A program made the position numbers and the translations under genes. The notes under the pieces were generated by a model. It saw only the letters and a program-made list of their open reading frames with translations, searched no databases and was not told where the DNA came from. From Streptomyces thermolilacinus SPC6 (GTDB lineage: Bacteria; Actinomycetota; Actinomycetes; Streptomycetales; Streptomycetaceae), in contig NZ_ASHX02000001.1 in NCBI RefSeq assembly GCF_000478605.2, positions 1,899,895 through 1,963,894 of the forward strand: a stretch of DNA of 64,000 bases, read 5' to 3'. How positions within the stretch are numbered: position 1 is the first letter of the stretch; the number at the start of each line of letters is the position of its first letter. Positions 39,413 to 48,646 of this stretch are shown piece after piece.

Positions 39413-40380
39413 CGCACGGCGACCATCTGGTGCGCAGGCCCTACGTGCCGCTGCCCGCGCCCGAGTCCGTGCCCACCGTCGACGCGCGGCTCGCCTCCGC
39501 CCTCGGGCGCCCCCAGCACGGCGACTCGGCCGCGCGGCGCGTCGCGGAGTCGCTGCGCGGGCTCGCCTCCTCCGCCGCCAGGAACGCCGCCGACCAGCAC
39601 GGCGGCCCCGGGCACGAGGTCCGGCTGCCCGTGCCCAGCGGGCGGGTCATCGCCGTGACGTCCATCCGCGGCGGCGTCGGCAAGTCGACGGTCGCCGCGC
39701 TCCTGGGCCGGACGTTCACCCGGCTCCGGCCAGACCCGGTGCTGACCCTGGAGGCCGACGCCGCGCTCGGCACGCTCGCCGTGCGCATGGGCGCCCCGTC
39801 CGTACGGTGGTCCTGTCCCGAGCTCGCCCGCATCCTGACGCCCCGCATGGACCTGAACGACATCACCGGGTACCTCGTCCCCGTCACCGACGGCGGCTGG
39901 CTGCTCCCGGCGAGCCAGGGCCGCGTCGGGCCGCCGCTGGACGTGCCCACGTACCGGACCGTCTCGCTGGCGCTGCGCCGCCACTTCGCCGTCACCGTCG
40001 TGGACTGCGAGACCCTGCCCGGCGAGGTCGCCCGTACCGCCATGGACACCGCGAACGCGCGGGTCATCGTCGCGCCGCGCACCGCCGAGGGCGTGGGCGG
40101 CACCCGCGTCGTACTGGACTGGCTCGGCGGACTGCCGCAGCGCCGCGCCATCGACAGCACCGTCGTCGTCCTGACGTCCAACGCTCCGGACATGACCCTC
40201 GATCTGAAGACCGCCGTGGCCCATCTGCGCGAACCCGGCGTGACCGTGCTGCCCCTGCCGTACGACCGGCACCTCGCCCAGGGCGGCCCCATCCATCCCT
40301 CCATGCTGGCCGGTGCCACGCAGGACGCCGCCGTCGAGCTCGCCGGGACCGCCCTGCGCCGCGCCCTCGGGATGCGGTAG
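39409..40380 (+). CDS. MinD/ParA-like P-loop ATPase
   Basis: 323 aa from the ATG at 39409. A polar N-terminal stretch of about 75 residues precedes a SIMIBI ATPase domain: Walker A 'TSIRGGVGKSTVAALLGRTF', switch I region 'LTLEADAALGTLAVRMG', and Walker A'-like 'VTVVDCETLPGEVARTAMDT'. The deviant Walker A of MinD/ParA is KGGxGK(T/S). Here the first, signature Lys is Arg (RGGVGKS), so dimer-dependent hydrolysis may be altered. Similar ATPases accompany actinobacterial type VII secretion and conflict loci. It converges with the kinase operon (12-nt gap). Confidence 0.85.
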   Translation: MTHGDHLVRRPYVPLPAPESVPTVDARLASALGRPQHGDSAARRVAESLRGLASSAARNAADQHGGPGHEVRLPVPSGRVIAVTSIRGGVGKSTVAALLGRTFTRLRPDPVLTLEADAALGTLAVRMGAPSVRWSCPELARILTPRMDLNDITGYLVPVTDGGWLLPASQGRVGPPLDVPTYRTVSLALRRHFAVTVVDCETLPGEVARTAMDTANARVIVAPRTAEGVGGTRVVLDWLGGLPQRRAIDSTVVVLTSNAPDMTLDLKTAVAHLREPGVTVLPLPYDRHLAQGGPIHPSMLAGATQDAAVELAGTALRRALGMR

Positions 40381-40392
40381 CCGCCGGCACCC

Positions 40393-41754
40393 TCAGCCGT
40401 TGCCGCACACCGTCGGCAGCCACGCGGCGTCCCTGTGCCGGGCCCGCATCTCCTCCAGCACGGCCAGCCGCTGCGGCAGCTCGTCCGGGGCCGCCAGGAA
40501 CCGCAGCGCCGCCTGGTGGAACGCGTCCCGCATCGCAGGCGGCATCGCGTCGCTGGCGTCCCAGCAGCGCATCGTCCCCCGGGCCCGCAGGGTCGCGTCG
40601 ACGCGGCCGGTCATCGGGTCCGCGTCGTACGTGGCCGTCGGCACCGCCCTGTTGGCGGTGAAGCCCAGTTGCGCGGTGCCCGGGTCGGCGAGGTGCCGGA
40701 TCAGTGCCCGCGCCCCAGGGGTGTCCCGCAGCATCGCCGCCAGGTCGCCGGCCACCTCCCAGGCCGTCGCGTCCCGCCGGGCGCCGGGGATCACCGCCTT
40801 GGCGTGGGCGTACCGGCCCCGCACCGCCATCCAGTGCGCGCCGGACCGGACGAACGACGCCTGGTGCTCCAGCCGCTCCTTCACGCAGGCCGGGTCCGAA
40901 CCGCCCCACGGGTCGGCGTAGTTGGCGAGCAGCGCCCGCTGGACGCGCTGCCGGTCGCCCGCGCCGACGAGGGCGCCCCACGTCGTCCATGCCTTCCGTA
41001 CGGCCCCGTCCGTCCACGGCAGCCGCCCCGTCGCCCACTTCTGGTACGTCTCCCAGCCCGCCTGCTGGAGCAGTACGTCCTCCACCCAGTCGGTGCCCGG
41101 CCAGCCGGACGTGGCGCCGGACTCCAGGGCGAGGCACCACTCCCCCGGGTCCCTGGCGATGCGGGCCACCTCGGCCTCCGGGAGGGCGCCCGGGTGCCAC
41201 ACCATGCTCTTCAGGTCCGCCTTCACGGGCACCCAGTGGACGGCGCCCGCCACCTCGGGCGCCCACATCGGGTCGTAGTGGTCCGGGTCGAACAGGCCGT
41301 CCAGCGGCTCGAGCCTGCCCTGCCCGGCGTACGCCGCCAGCTCCCCCGGGCCGGGCATGACCACCACGTCCGGGGGTGTGCCCGCCTCCACGTCGGCGGC
41401 CAGCACCTGGCTCTCGGCCGAACTGCCCTGGTACACGACCCGGATGCGGTGCTCCCGCTCGAACGGCTCCAGCACCTCGCGCCGGAACCGGTCCTCGTCG
41501 CCGCCGGTCCAGTTGCCCAGCAGCGTCACCGAGCCCTCCCAGCGACGCGCCCACTCCACCCCGGCGACCACACCGGCGGCGAGCAGCGCCAGGCAGAGCG
41601 CCACGATCGTGTACGCACGCCCCCGGCCGCCCAGCGGCCCACCGCGCGGCCCCCGGCCGCCCGGCAGCGCGCCCGCGCCGTGCCGGCCACCGCTCACCGG
41701 GGTGCCCGCGCCCTGCCGGCCGCCCACCAGCGGCCCCCGTCCCCCGCCGCTCAT
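40393..41754 (-). CDS. Membrane-anchored extracellular solute-binding protein (family 1 type)
   Basis: 453 aa from the ATG at 41754, which overlaps the upstream stop (ATGA). A cytoplasmic Gly/Arg-rich repeat tail of about 46 residues and one membrane helix ('AYTIVALCLALLAAGVVAGV') lead to an extracellular domain beginning 'GSVTLLGNWTGGDEDRFRRE', then 'PFEREHRIRVVYQGSSAESQ' and 'VEAGTPPDVVVMPGPGELAA', the pattern of family-1 (sugar-type) binding proteins. There is no lipobox Cys, so it stays attached through the helix. No ABC permease is nearby. Next to a GlnX-like sensor and a PknG-like kinase it is more likely a sensory receptor than a transporter part. Confidence 0.82.
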   Translation of the reverse strand: MSGGGRGPLVGGRQGAGTPVSGGRHGAGALPGGRGPRGGPLGGRGRAYTIVALCLALLAAGVVAGVEWARRWEGSVTLLGNWTGGDEDRFRREVLEPFEREHRIRVVYQGSSAESQVLAADVEAGTPPDVVVMPGPGELAAYAGQGRLEPLDGLFDPDHYDPMWAPEVAGAVHWVPVKADLKSMVWHPGALPEAEVARIARDPGEWCLALESGATSGWPGTDWVEDVLLQQAGWETYQKWATGRLPWTDGAVRKAWTTWGALVGAGDRQRVQRALLANYADPWGGSDPACVKERLEHQASFVRSGAHWMAVRGRYAHAKAVIPGARRDATAWEVAGDLAAMLRDTPGARALIRHLADPGTAQLGFTANRAVPTATYDADPMTGRVDATLRARGTMRCWDASDAMPPAMRDAFHQAALRFLAAPDELPQRLAVLEEMRARHRDAAWLPTVCGNG

Positions 41755-42677
41755 CGGCGCGTCCCGGAGCGGTACTCGGCGATGCGCGGCAGCAGACCGC
41801 TCACGGACAGGGCCACCAGGGCCACCCCTCCCACCAGGATCCAGTCGGACGCGGCGGCCCGTACGTCCACGTCGGCCAGGTGCCGGGCGACCCGCGCCCC
41901 GGCCGTCGCGATGCCGTCGCCGGTCGGGGTGCCCCGCAGTTCGCGCAGCGCCTGCGCCGTTCCCTCGCGCGTACGGAAGGTGTGCCACGCCAGGGTCGCG
42001 GCGCCCGCCGTCCACAGCGCCGTCGCGGCCAGCAGCGGCGGGTCGGCCAGGCGGCGGAACCGGCGCCGGGTGAACCGCTGGGCCTCCCACAGCGCCGCGC
42101 ACAGGGCGGTGAACAGCACGGCCGCGGCCACCCACGCGAGGGTCAGCGGCCGCCCGGGCTCCGCCTGCCGTTCGGCCACGGCGAGCTGCTGGGCGCGCAG
42201 TTCGGCGAGGCGGCCCATGATGTCCTCGTCCGTGCCGGGCGCGTCCAGGACGCGGTCGGCGTAGTGGAGGTACGCGGTGCGCAGCGGGGAGCCGTCCGGT
42301 TCGCGGTGGGCCTGCTCGACCCAGCCCGCGTAGACGGCGATCAGTCCGGTGACCGTCTGGAGGGTGCGGCGGCCCTCGATGCCGGTGACGTTCTCGGACG
42401 CGGCCAGGGCGAGCGCCTGGTGGGCGACGGACACCCGGGTCTGGAAGGCGCCCGTGCCCGCGCCTTCGAGGCCCGCCTCGGGCACCGCCTCGCGGGCCAG
42501 GACCAGCGCCGACCTGGCCGTGTCCACGGCGAGGACGCCGGGCGAGCTGGCCTCGGCGAGCCGCGCCGCGTCGTCGTGGACGGACCGGTACGCCGCGAAC
42601 AGCACGAGCGTCGCCGCCAGGCCCAGCGCCACCAGCACCGCGAGCCGCAGACGGAGGTCGTACGCGGTGGTGCTCAC
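41751..42677 (-). CDS. GlnX-like transmembrane sensor protein
   Basis: 308 aa from a GTG at 42677. An N-terminal helix (about 10-29) is followed by a helical extracellular domain of about 145 residues, then helices at about 180-197 and 218-235 and near 279-298. The order of one helix, an outer four-helix-bundle-like domain and clustered C-terminal helices is that of mycobacterial GlnX, which passes a ligand signal from GlnH to the kinase PknG. Sequence similarity cannot be judged by eye; the assignment rests on topology and on neighbours (binding protein, PknG-like kinase). Confidence 0.7.
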   Translation of the reverse strand: MSTTAYDLRLRLAVLVALGLAATLVLFAAYRSVHDDAARLAEASSPGVLAVDTARSALVLAREAVPEAGLEGAGTGAFQTRVSVAHQALALAASENVTGIEGRRTLQTVTGLIAVYAGWVEQAHREPDGSPLRTAYLHYADRVLDAPGTDEDIMGRLAELRAQQLAVAERQAEPGRPLTLAWVAAAVLFTALCAALWEAQRFTRRRFRRLADPPLLAATALWTAGAATLAWHTFRTREGTAQALRELRGTPTGDGIATAGARVARHLADVDVRAAASDWILVGGVALVALSVSGLLPRIAEYRSGTRR

Positions 42678-42714
42678 GGGCGCTCCCGGAGGCCAAGGCC
42701 GTACGCGTCGCTGT

Positions 42715-44352
42715 TCACGGCCGCTCCCGGAGGCGGTGGCCGCAGCGGGGGCAGAAGCGGGCGGTGGCGGGCGCCCGGCCGTCGCACGCCGGGCAGGCCA
42801 CGGTGGCGGGCGCGGGGCCCGCGCCGGGGCCGTCGGGGGTGTCGCCGTCGTCCTGCTCGGGCCCGTACGTGCTGTGGCTGCTCGCGGTGATCAGGTGCTC
42901 GAAGTCCACCGGGGCCAGGTCGGGGCGGAGCCGTACCCGTCCGGTGGCCGCGTCCTCGACCACCACCAGCCGCTGGAAGTCGGCGAGCGGCCGGGCGGCG
43001 CCGACCGTGTGGGCGAGCCGGACGCCCCGGCCGAGGTGCTGCTCGGCGGCCTCGCGGTCGCCCCTGCGGTAGGCGTCGGCCGCGGCGGCGACGGCCTGGC
43101 CGAGCTCCCCGTACAGCTGGAAGTGGGCGACCTGGGTGTCGGTGTGCCGCGACAGGGCCGGGTCGTCCGTCCAGTGGACGACGCAGGGGCGCGGCGGCGG
43201 CAGCCGCGGGCCGGGGCCGGCGGCGGCCGAAGCGAGCGCGACGACGGCCAGCTGGAGGTCCTCGCGGCGGGGACGGCCGGTCGGGTCGGCGGCGATGCAC
43301 AGGTGGTAGCGGCGGGTCTCGTCGCCCCAGGCGCGGGTGGTGAAGCGGTACGTGCCGTCCGGCCCCGGCGGCCCGGCGGGCTCCAGGTCCGCCTCGGTGG
43401 GGAACACCTGCTTCAGGTACCGGACCTGGGCCCCCGGCACGGGTGTGACCTCGACGGTCAGCTCGGGCACCGTCTTGGTGAGGAGCCGGGCCGTCAGCTT
43501 CTCGTACTCGCCGGGCAGCGCGGACTCCTCCCGTACGGCTCCGGCGCTGCCGTGCAGCCGACGGGTGACGCGCAGCAGTTCGCGGGCGTCCCAGCCGTCG
43601 CCGATGCCCCAGGCGTCGCAGACGAACCGTCCTTCCCAGGTGTCCAGTACGGCGTCGAGCGGCATGGAGCTGTCGTGCTCGTTCCTGCCGTCCGTAAGGA
43701 GCAGGACGTGGCCGATGGGCGCGCCCTGCTCGGCGAGGAGCCGCCCGGCCAGGTCGAGCCAGGCGCCGATGCAGGTGCCGCCGCCCGCGACCAGGCGGTG
43801 CAGGGCGGACTCGGCGCGGCGGCGCCGGCTCTCGGACGAGAGGGCCATCCGTTCGCGCGTCGGGTAGGCCATGACGGCGGCCTCGGTGCCCTGGACGACG
43901 GCGAACGGTGTGCCGGGCGGCAGCATCCGGATCGCGGCCGCGGCGGCCTGGCGGGCGGCGCGGAACTTCTCCTGCGGCCAGGTCATGGAGCCGGAGCAGT
44001 CCACGACGAGGACCTGGGCGAGGAGGGCCGCCGCGGGGGCGGTGTCGTCGGCTCTGCCGGGGCCGGTGTCGTTGGCCTTGCCGTGGCCGTGGCCGGGGCC
44101 GAAACCGGGCCCGGGTCCCGGTCCATGTCCGGGTCCTGTGCCTGTGCCGTCCGTACCGGCTCCGGCGTCGGCGCGGGCGCCCGTACCGGCTCCGGTGCCG
44201 CCCGTCCCGGCGGCCGCCGCGCCGTCCACGCGGACGGTCAGCACCACGTGCATCTCCTGCTCGCGGGACTCCGTCGAGAGGTACTTCCACTGGCTGACCT
44301 CCAGGCCGGCGGCCGTGCGCGCCATGCCGTCCCCACCGCTTTCCGGCGTCAT
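42715..44352 (-). CDS. VWA-domain protein with C-terminal zinc ribbon
   Basis: 545 aa from the ATG at 44352, 0-5 nt after GAGGAC. The VWA domain has a complete MIDAS: D118-x-S120-x-S122 in 'VLVVDCSGSMTWPQ', the Thr in 'GGGTCIGAWLDLAG', and the Asp in 'HVLLLTDGRNEHD'. A Gly/Thr/Pro/His low-complexity stretch (about residues 45-92) interrupts the N-terminal beta region. The C-terminus is a treble-clef-like ribbon, CPAC then CPRCG, 'PATARFCPRCGHRLRERP'. VWA proteins bind partners through a metal ion; here the likely partners are the PknG-like kinase and the protease in the same operon. Confidence 0.88.
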   Translation of the reverse strand: MTPESGGDGMARTAAGLEVSQWKYLSTESREQEMHVVLTVRVDGAAAAGTGGTGAGTGARADAGAGTDGTGTGPGHGPGPGPGFGPGHGHGKANDTGPGRADDTAPAAALLAQVLVVDCSGSMTWPQEKFRAARQAAAAAIRMLPPGTPFAVVQGTEAAVMAYPTRERMALSSESRRRRAESALHRLVAGGGTCIGAWLDLAGRLLAEQGAPIGHVLLLTDGRNEHDSSMPLDAVLDTWEGRFVCDAWGIGDGWDARELLRVTRRLHGSAGAVREESALPGEYEKLTARLLTKTVPELTVEVTPVPGAQVRYLKQVFPTEADLEPAGPPGPDGTYRFTTRAWGDETRRYHLCIAADPTGRPRREDLQLAVVALASAAAGPGPRLPPPRPCVVHWTDDPALSRHTDTQVAHFQLYGELGQAVAAAADAYRRGDREAAEQHLGRGVRLAHTVGAARPLADFQRLVVVEDAATGRVRLRPDLAPVDFEHLITASSHSTYGPEQDDGDTPDGPGAGPAPATVACPACDGRAPATARFCPRCGHRLRERP

Positions 44353-44386
44353 GTCCTCGCGTCCCCCTCGTCGCGTGTGCGCGCCC

Positions 44387-46789
44387 TCAGCCTTGTCTCT
44401 TCCCCCGCCGCCCCGCCGGTACGAGCCTCAGGCGCGGCGGCGGGAGGACCGCGTACGACCGGTCGAGCAGGTCGCCGCGCAGATCGCCCCCGCCCGACGG
44501 GTCGGCGTCGCGCGCCTGGTCGGCCAGCGCCCGCAGGGAGCGGGAGAGCAGCCGGCTCAGCGCCGGGACCGTGTCGTCCGTGCCGAACACCTCCCCCGCC
44601 GGGAACCCTGGCCCCCATCCGCCGGGCGGCCGGTTGGCGAGCGCGCTCTCCCGCAGCTCGGCGAGGAGCCGGTCCCTGGACTCGCCGCCCTCGCCCGTGC
44701 GGGCCAGCTCCGCGAACCGCTCGGCCGCCTCCCGCAGCCGGGCGGCGGCGGGCCCGGCTCCCCGCGCGCCCGCGCCACCCGGCGCACCCGGCGCCTCGGC
44801 CGGGCCGGGCGCGCCCGCCGGGTACGGCAGCCGCCCGGCCAGGACGCGTACGGCCGCGACCCGGGCCGCGTCGTGGTGGCGGGACGTGGTGGGCACCCCG
44901 TCCAGTACGGCGACGGCACCCTCCCGGTCGCCGCCCCTCAGATGGACCCGCGCCAGGCCGAACGCCGCGCTGCCCTGTGTACGGTCGCGCTGCCACACGG
45001 CCTCGTAGTAGTCGCGGGTGCGCTGCTCGTCGGCGCCGAGGTGCTCGGCGCAGTAGCCGAGCGCCAGCTTGGGCGCCCACTCGCCGGGCAGCGCCGCGTA
45101 CACGGCCGCGAACTCCTCCTCGGCCGACCGCACCTGTCCCTCCGCCAGCCGTACGAGCCCCCGGTGCCAGGAGACCCGCCAGTCGTACTCGCCCGCCCCG
45201 AGCCGCCGGGCCGTCTCCAGCCAGCGCCCGGCCTCCTCGGGCCCGCCCCCGTTCGCGTACGCGCGGCACAGCCACAGCGCCGTCTCGACGGTGCCGAACT
45301 CCGGGTCCTGAGCGACCTGTTCGGCGACGCGCTCGGGGCTGCGCGCGGCGAGCCCGCCGAGGAGTACGGCGGCCGGGTCGTCCGGGTCCGGGATCGGTAC
45401 GGGCAGGCCCCGCGCGGTCTCCCGGGGCTCCGGCGCCGCGACGGGCAGCGTGCGGGGGCCGTCCGGCGCGGCGGCCCAGTGGGCGAGGTCGGGGACGGTG
45501 CCGAGCGCGGCCCCGAACAGCGTGCCCGTCGGCGTGAAACGGGTGGAGCGCTCCGGGTACGGCTCGTGCCAGGTCAGGGCCTGGTGCTCGCGCAGCACCT
45601 CCCACAGCTGGCGGGACATCTCGGCGGCCGAGGCGAACCGGGCGGCGGGCTCCGGGTGGGTGGCGCGGCGGATCAGCGCGTCGAAGGAGCGGGCGGCGAG
45701 CCCGGATGCGGGGGCGGCGCGGGTGGCGAGGGCCTGGAGGGTGCGGCCGACCGTGTAGAGGTCGCTGTCCACGTGGAAGCCGCGCTGGTCGCGCTCCCGC
45801 TTGGGCGGGGCGTAGTCGCGGGTGTAGACGAGTCCGGAGGTGCGGTCGTCGGCGCGGCGGATGGCACCGAGGTCGATGACCTTGATGTCACGGCCGTAGT
45901 GGATGACGTTGTCGGGCTTCATGTCGCAGTACAGGAGGCCCTGCTCGTGGAGGTACTCCAGCGCGCCGAGGATCTTGCAGCCGTAGGTGATCACATGGTC
46001 GATGCCGAAGGGCCTGCCGAACAGTCCGGTCAGCTCGGCGTCGGAGGCGTGGCGGAGCCAGGCGAGGGAGCGGCCGGCGATGTACTCCATGACGATGTAG
46101 CCGGTCGGTTCGTCGTCGCCGGGCGCCTGGTGCTGGACGTACGTGATGATGCGGACGATGTCGCGGTGGTGGAGCGTGGTGAGGGAGCGGCGTTCCTCGA
46201 CGGCGGAGCGCCGGGCCACGGCGTCGCTGGTGTTGATGAGGCCCTTGAGGACGACGAGGTGGTCGGGGACCTTGGTGTCCTCGGCGAGGTAGACCCAGCC
46301 GAGCCCGCCGGCCGCGAGGTAGCCGAGGACCCGGTAGTGGCCGCCGACCGTGTCGCCGGGGCGCAGGCGCGGTTCGAAGGAGTACGGGCGGCCGCACTCG
46401 GGGCAGAAGCCGTGGTCGGGCGCGGGGCCGCCGTCGTAGCCGACGCCGATGGTGCCCGTGCAGTTCTCGAAGCCGCAGCGGCGGCCGCCGGAGGGCGGGC
46501 GGGCGGTGGTGCTCGCGGCGACACCGGGCGCGGGGGCGTCGATGTGCGGGAGGAGGACGAGGCCGTCACGGTCGAGCGGGGCGGGCGCGGCCGGGGAGGT
46601 GGTGGAGGCGGGCCCGGTGGGCGGTGCCGCGGGCGAGGTCGGCGCCGACCGTCCGGAGGCGGCCGGGGCGGGGGTGGCCGGGGCGGATGCGGCCGGGGGC
46701 AGGCGGTGGCAGGTGTCGCAGAAGCCGGTGACCATGAGGGTGCCGGTGCAGCCGGGTCTGCCGCAGGGTGTGGGCGCGGGTCTCGTCAT
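44387..46789 (-). CDS. PknG-like serine/threonine protein kinase with two zinc ribbons and TPR region
   Basis: 800 aa. Two zinc ribbons of the same style occur: C9/C14/C24/C27 and C105/C110/C129/C132 (both CxxxxCTGT(L/I) then CxxC). They flank an Ala/Pro linker, and the second resembles the rubredoxin-like part of PknG. The kinase has a Gly loop 'GYLAAGGLGWVYLAEDTK', K182, a catalytic loop 'LLYCDMKPDNVIHYG' (D289, no HRD arginine, as in PknG), and 'IDLGA' (D306) instead of DFG. From about residue 480 there are helical TPR-like repeats ('AEEEFAAVYAALPGEWAPKL'). It is probably soluble and cytoplasmic. It overlaps the protease gene by 4 nt. Confidence 0.9.
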   Translation of the reverse strand: MTRPAPTPCGRPGCTGTLMVTGFCDTCHRLPPAASAPATPAPAASGRSAPTSPAAPPTGPASTTSPAAPAPLDRDGLVLLPHIDAPAPGVAASTTARPPSGGRRCGFENCTGTIGVGYDGGPAPDHGFCPECGRPYSFEPRLRPGDTVGGHYRVLGYLAAGGLGWVYLAEDTKVPDHLVVLKGLINTSDAVARRSAVEERRSLTTLHHRDIVRIITYVQHQAPGDDEPTGYIVMEYIAGRSLAWLRHASDAELTGLFGRPFGIDHVITYGCKILGALEYLHEQGLLYCDMKPDNVIHYGRDIKVIDLGAIRRADDRTSGLVYTRDYAPPKRERDQRGFHVDSDLYTVGRTLQALATRAAPASGLAARSFDALIRRATHPEPAARFASAAEMSRQLWEVLREHQALTWHEPYPERSTRFTPTGTLFGAALGTVPDLAHWAAAPDGPRTLPVAAPEPRETARGLPVPIPDPDDPAAVLLGGLAARSPERVAEQVAQDPEFGTVETALWLCRAYANGGGPEEAGRWLETARRLGAGEYDWRVSWHRGLVRLAEGQVRSAEEEFAAVYAALPGEWAPKLALGYCAEHLGADEQRTRDYYEAVWQRDRTQGSAAFGLARVHLRGGDREGAVAVLDGVPTTSRHHDAARVAAVRVLAGRLPYPAGAPGPAEAPGAPGGAGARGAGPAAARLREAAERFAELARTGEGGESRDRLLAELRESALANRPPGGWGPGFPAGEVFGTDDTVPALSRLLSRSLRALADQARDADPSGGGDLRGDLLDRSYAVLPPPRLRLVPAGRRGKRQG

Positions 46790-48639
46790 GACGGCGCGGC
46801 ACCTCCCCGCTCCCGTCGGTCCCGCCCGGCTCTGGTCCCGTCGCGCCCCGCCGGTTCCCGCACGGCTCCGGTCCCGTCGCGTACGGCGCCGTCCGGTACG
46901 GCCCGGTCGTCGCGCGCGGCGGCGTCGCGTAAGCCGGGGTCACGCCCGGCGGCGTGGCGTACGGCCGGGTCGGCGCGCTCGACCAGGGCGGTGTACGCCT
47001 CGACCGCCTCCGCGGCGGCGGCCACGTCGCACGGGCGGGCGCGCAGCAGCTGGTGGGCGTGCCGGTACAGGGTGTCGGCGTCCAGGTCCTCGGCGCCGTC
47101 GGTGAGGCTCCGGTGGAGGGCGTGGTAGGCGTCGAGGCGGCCGGCGAGTTCACCGCGGCGGCGGCGCAGCGCGTCGAGGCGGGCGGCGGCGGCGTGCAGG
47201 CGGGCACCGAGCCGGTCGGTGAGCCGTTCGTACGCGGCCAGGTCGGGGCCCGCGCCGGGCTCGGCCCGCTGTCCGGCGGCGGTCAGGAGGTGGAGGGCGC
47301 CGCCGGCCCGGTAGAGGGCGTCGTGCACGGCGGCGGGGTCGTCCGCCCGTACGGTCGCCATGGCGTCGCCCAGGGACGCGGCGAGCGGACCGGTCAGCTC
47401 GCGGAGCCGGGCGACGAGGTGGGCGTGGCGCTCCCGGACGGGGCCGAGGACGAGCGCGGTGCGGGCCTGTTCGTGGACGCGGCCCCGCTCGCGGAAGACG
47501 AGGAGGAGGCGGCTGCCGCGGTCCCTCAGGACGGTGAGGAGGTCGAGGAGGGCGGGCGGGTCGGCGGCCCGGTCCACGCCGACGACGACCAGGGTGAGGG
47601 GGACGCCGCCGGTTCTGATCCGTTCGACGGCGGGGTCGGCGGGGTGCTGCCACAGGCCCATGCGCTCGGCGACGCGTTCGGCGACCTCGGCGGCGGTGGC
47701 GCCGGTGGCGTCCACGGCCAGGTCGTGGCCGCCCGCGGAGGGGACGGTGCCGGGCGCGTCGAGCGAGGCCCGGCCGACGGACGCGCGGGTGCGTAACTCC
47801 CGGTCGGCGAGGGTGATGGCGCGCAGCAGGGTCGCCGCGCGGGCGTGGTCCCCGGGGCGTACGACGCTGATCCTCACCTGTTCGCCGTCGCCGCGCAGCC
47901 AGGCGGCGAGACGCTGCGCGTACGGCTCGTCCAGGGCCGGTGCGGGCGGTGCGCCGCCGGTGCGGGAGCGGAGCCGCTCGTCCACGGCGGTGGGGCCGCG
48001 GGTCCAGGCGGCGGCCTTCGGGAGGTGCTGCACGATCGTCTCGGCGGGGCTCATGAACGAGAACGCGTTGCCGTGCCGGTCGCGCATGCCGGTGAGGACG
48101 ATGCCGATGACCTCGCCGGTCAGGTCGTCCACGACTCCCGCGCCGCTGCATCCGGGGCTCGCCAGTTCGCCCGGGGTCTGCGGGCCGAGCTGGACCTGCC
48201 CGTCGCGTCCGCAGCCGCCGATGATGGTGGCGCGGAACCAGATGCCGCCGTTGTGCTCGTACGGGAAGCCGTACATGCGGACCGTGCGGTGCGGTGCCGA
48301 CAGTCGGCGCAGGAACACCGTCTCGTGGGCGGGCCTGGGGCGTTCGAGCCGCAGGAGGGCCACGTCGCCGCTGGGGTCGTCGTCCGCGTCGCGGGTCTCC
48401 GGTACGTACGCGTCCTCGTCCACCCAGGCGGTGACGGCGGGGACCTGGCGTCCCTGCGCGCCGACGAACTCGGCGGTGACGTGCGAGCCGGGGGTGACGA
48501 CATGGGCGCAGGTGAGGACCCGGTCGGGGCTCAACAGGACGCCCGCTCCCGCGATTTCGCCGTCCGCCCACCGGATGCGGACCGCCCACGGCGGGGTCTT
48601 CGAGGAAGGATCGGCGCTGATACCCCCGTCGGCCACCAT
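46786..48639 (-). CDS. Cytoplasmic trypsin-like peptidase with helical C-terminal region
   Basis: 617 aa from the ATG at 48639 (GTG 48636 is also possible). It has no signal peptide, so the protease is intracellular. The triad is complete: H46 in 'VLTCAHVV', D92 in 'SGDVALLRLE', and S165 in 'SPGCSGAGVVDD'. Residues of about 230-470 form a domain I do not recognise ('VRISVVRPGDHARAATLL', 'LTLVVVGVDRAADPPALLDL'). The C-terminus is helical and Arg/Asp-rich. It is the first gene of the minus-strand operon and diverges from the trypco2-like gene. In related loci such proteases are predicted effectors of conflict systems. Confidence 0.85.
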   Translation of the reverse strand: MVADGGISADPSSKTPPWAVRIRWADGEIAGAGVLLSPDRVLTCAHVVTPGSHVTAEFVGAQGRQVPAVTAWVDEDAYVPETRDADDDPSGDVALLRLERPRPAHETVFLRRLSAPHRTVRMYGFPYEHNGGIWFRATIIGGCGRDGQVQLGPQTPGELASPGCSGAGVVDDLTGEVIGIVLTGMRDRHGNAFSFMSPAETIVQHLPKAAAWTRGPTAVDERLRSRTGGAPPAPALDEPYAQRLAAWLRGDGEQVRISVVRPGDHARAATLLRAITLADRELRTRASVGRASLDAPGTVPSAGGHDLAVDATGATAAEVAERVAERMGLWQHPADPAVERIRTGGVPLTLVVVGVDRAADPPALLDLLTVLRDRGSRLLLVFRERGRVHEQARTALVLGPVRERHAHLVARLRELTGPLAASLGDAMATVRADDPAAVHDALYRAGGALHLLTAAGQRAEPGAGPDLAAYERLTDRLGARLHAAAARLDALRRRRGELAGRLDAYHALHRSLTDGAEDLDADTLYRHAHQLLRARPCDVAAAAEAVEAYTALVERADPAVRHAAGRDPGLRDAAARDDRAVPDGAVRDGTGAVREPAGRDGTRAGRDRRERGGAAPS

Positions 48640-48646
48640 GGTCGGA

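Noticed and set aside
41755..42696. Minus-strand extension of the solute-binding protein to over 760 residues
   Set aside because: The extra part is antisense-like low-complexity DNA overlapping the GlnX-like gene in another frame. The ATGA overlap fixes the start at 41754.
42715..46789. A GarA-type FHA substrate for the PknG-like kinase within the operon
   Set aside because: No FHA domain pattern was found in the neighbouring genes. The substrate must be elsewhere or different.
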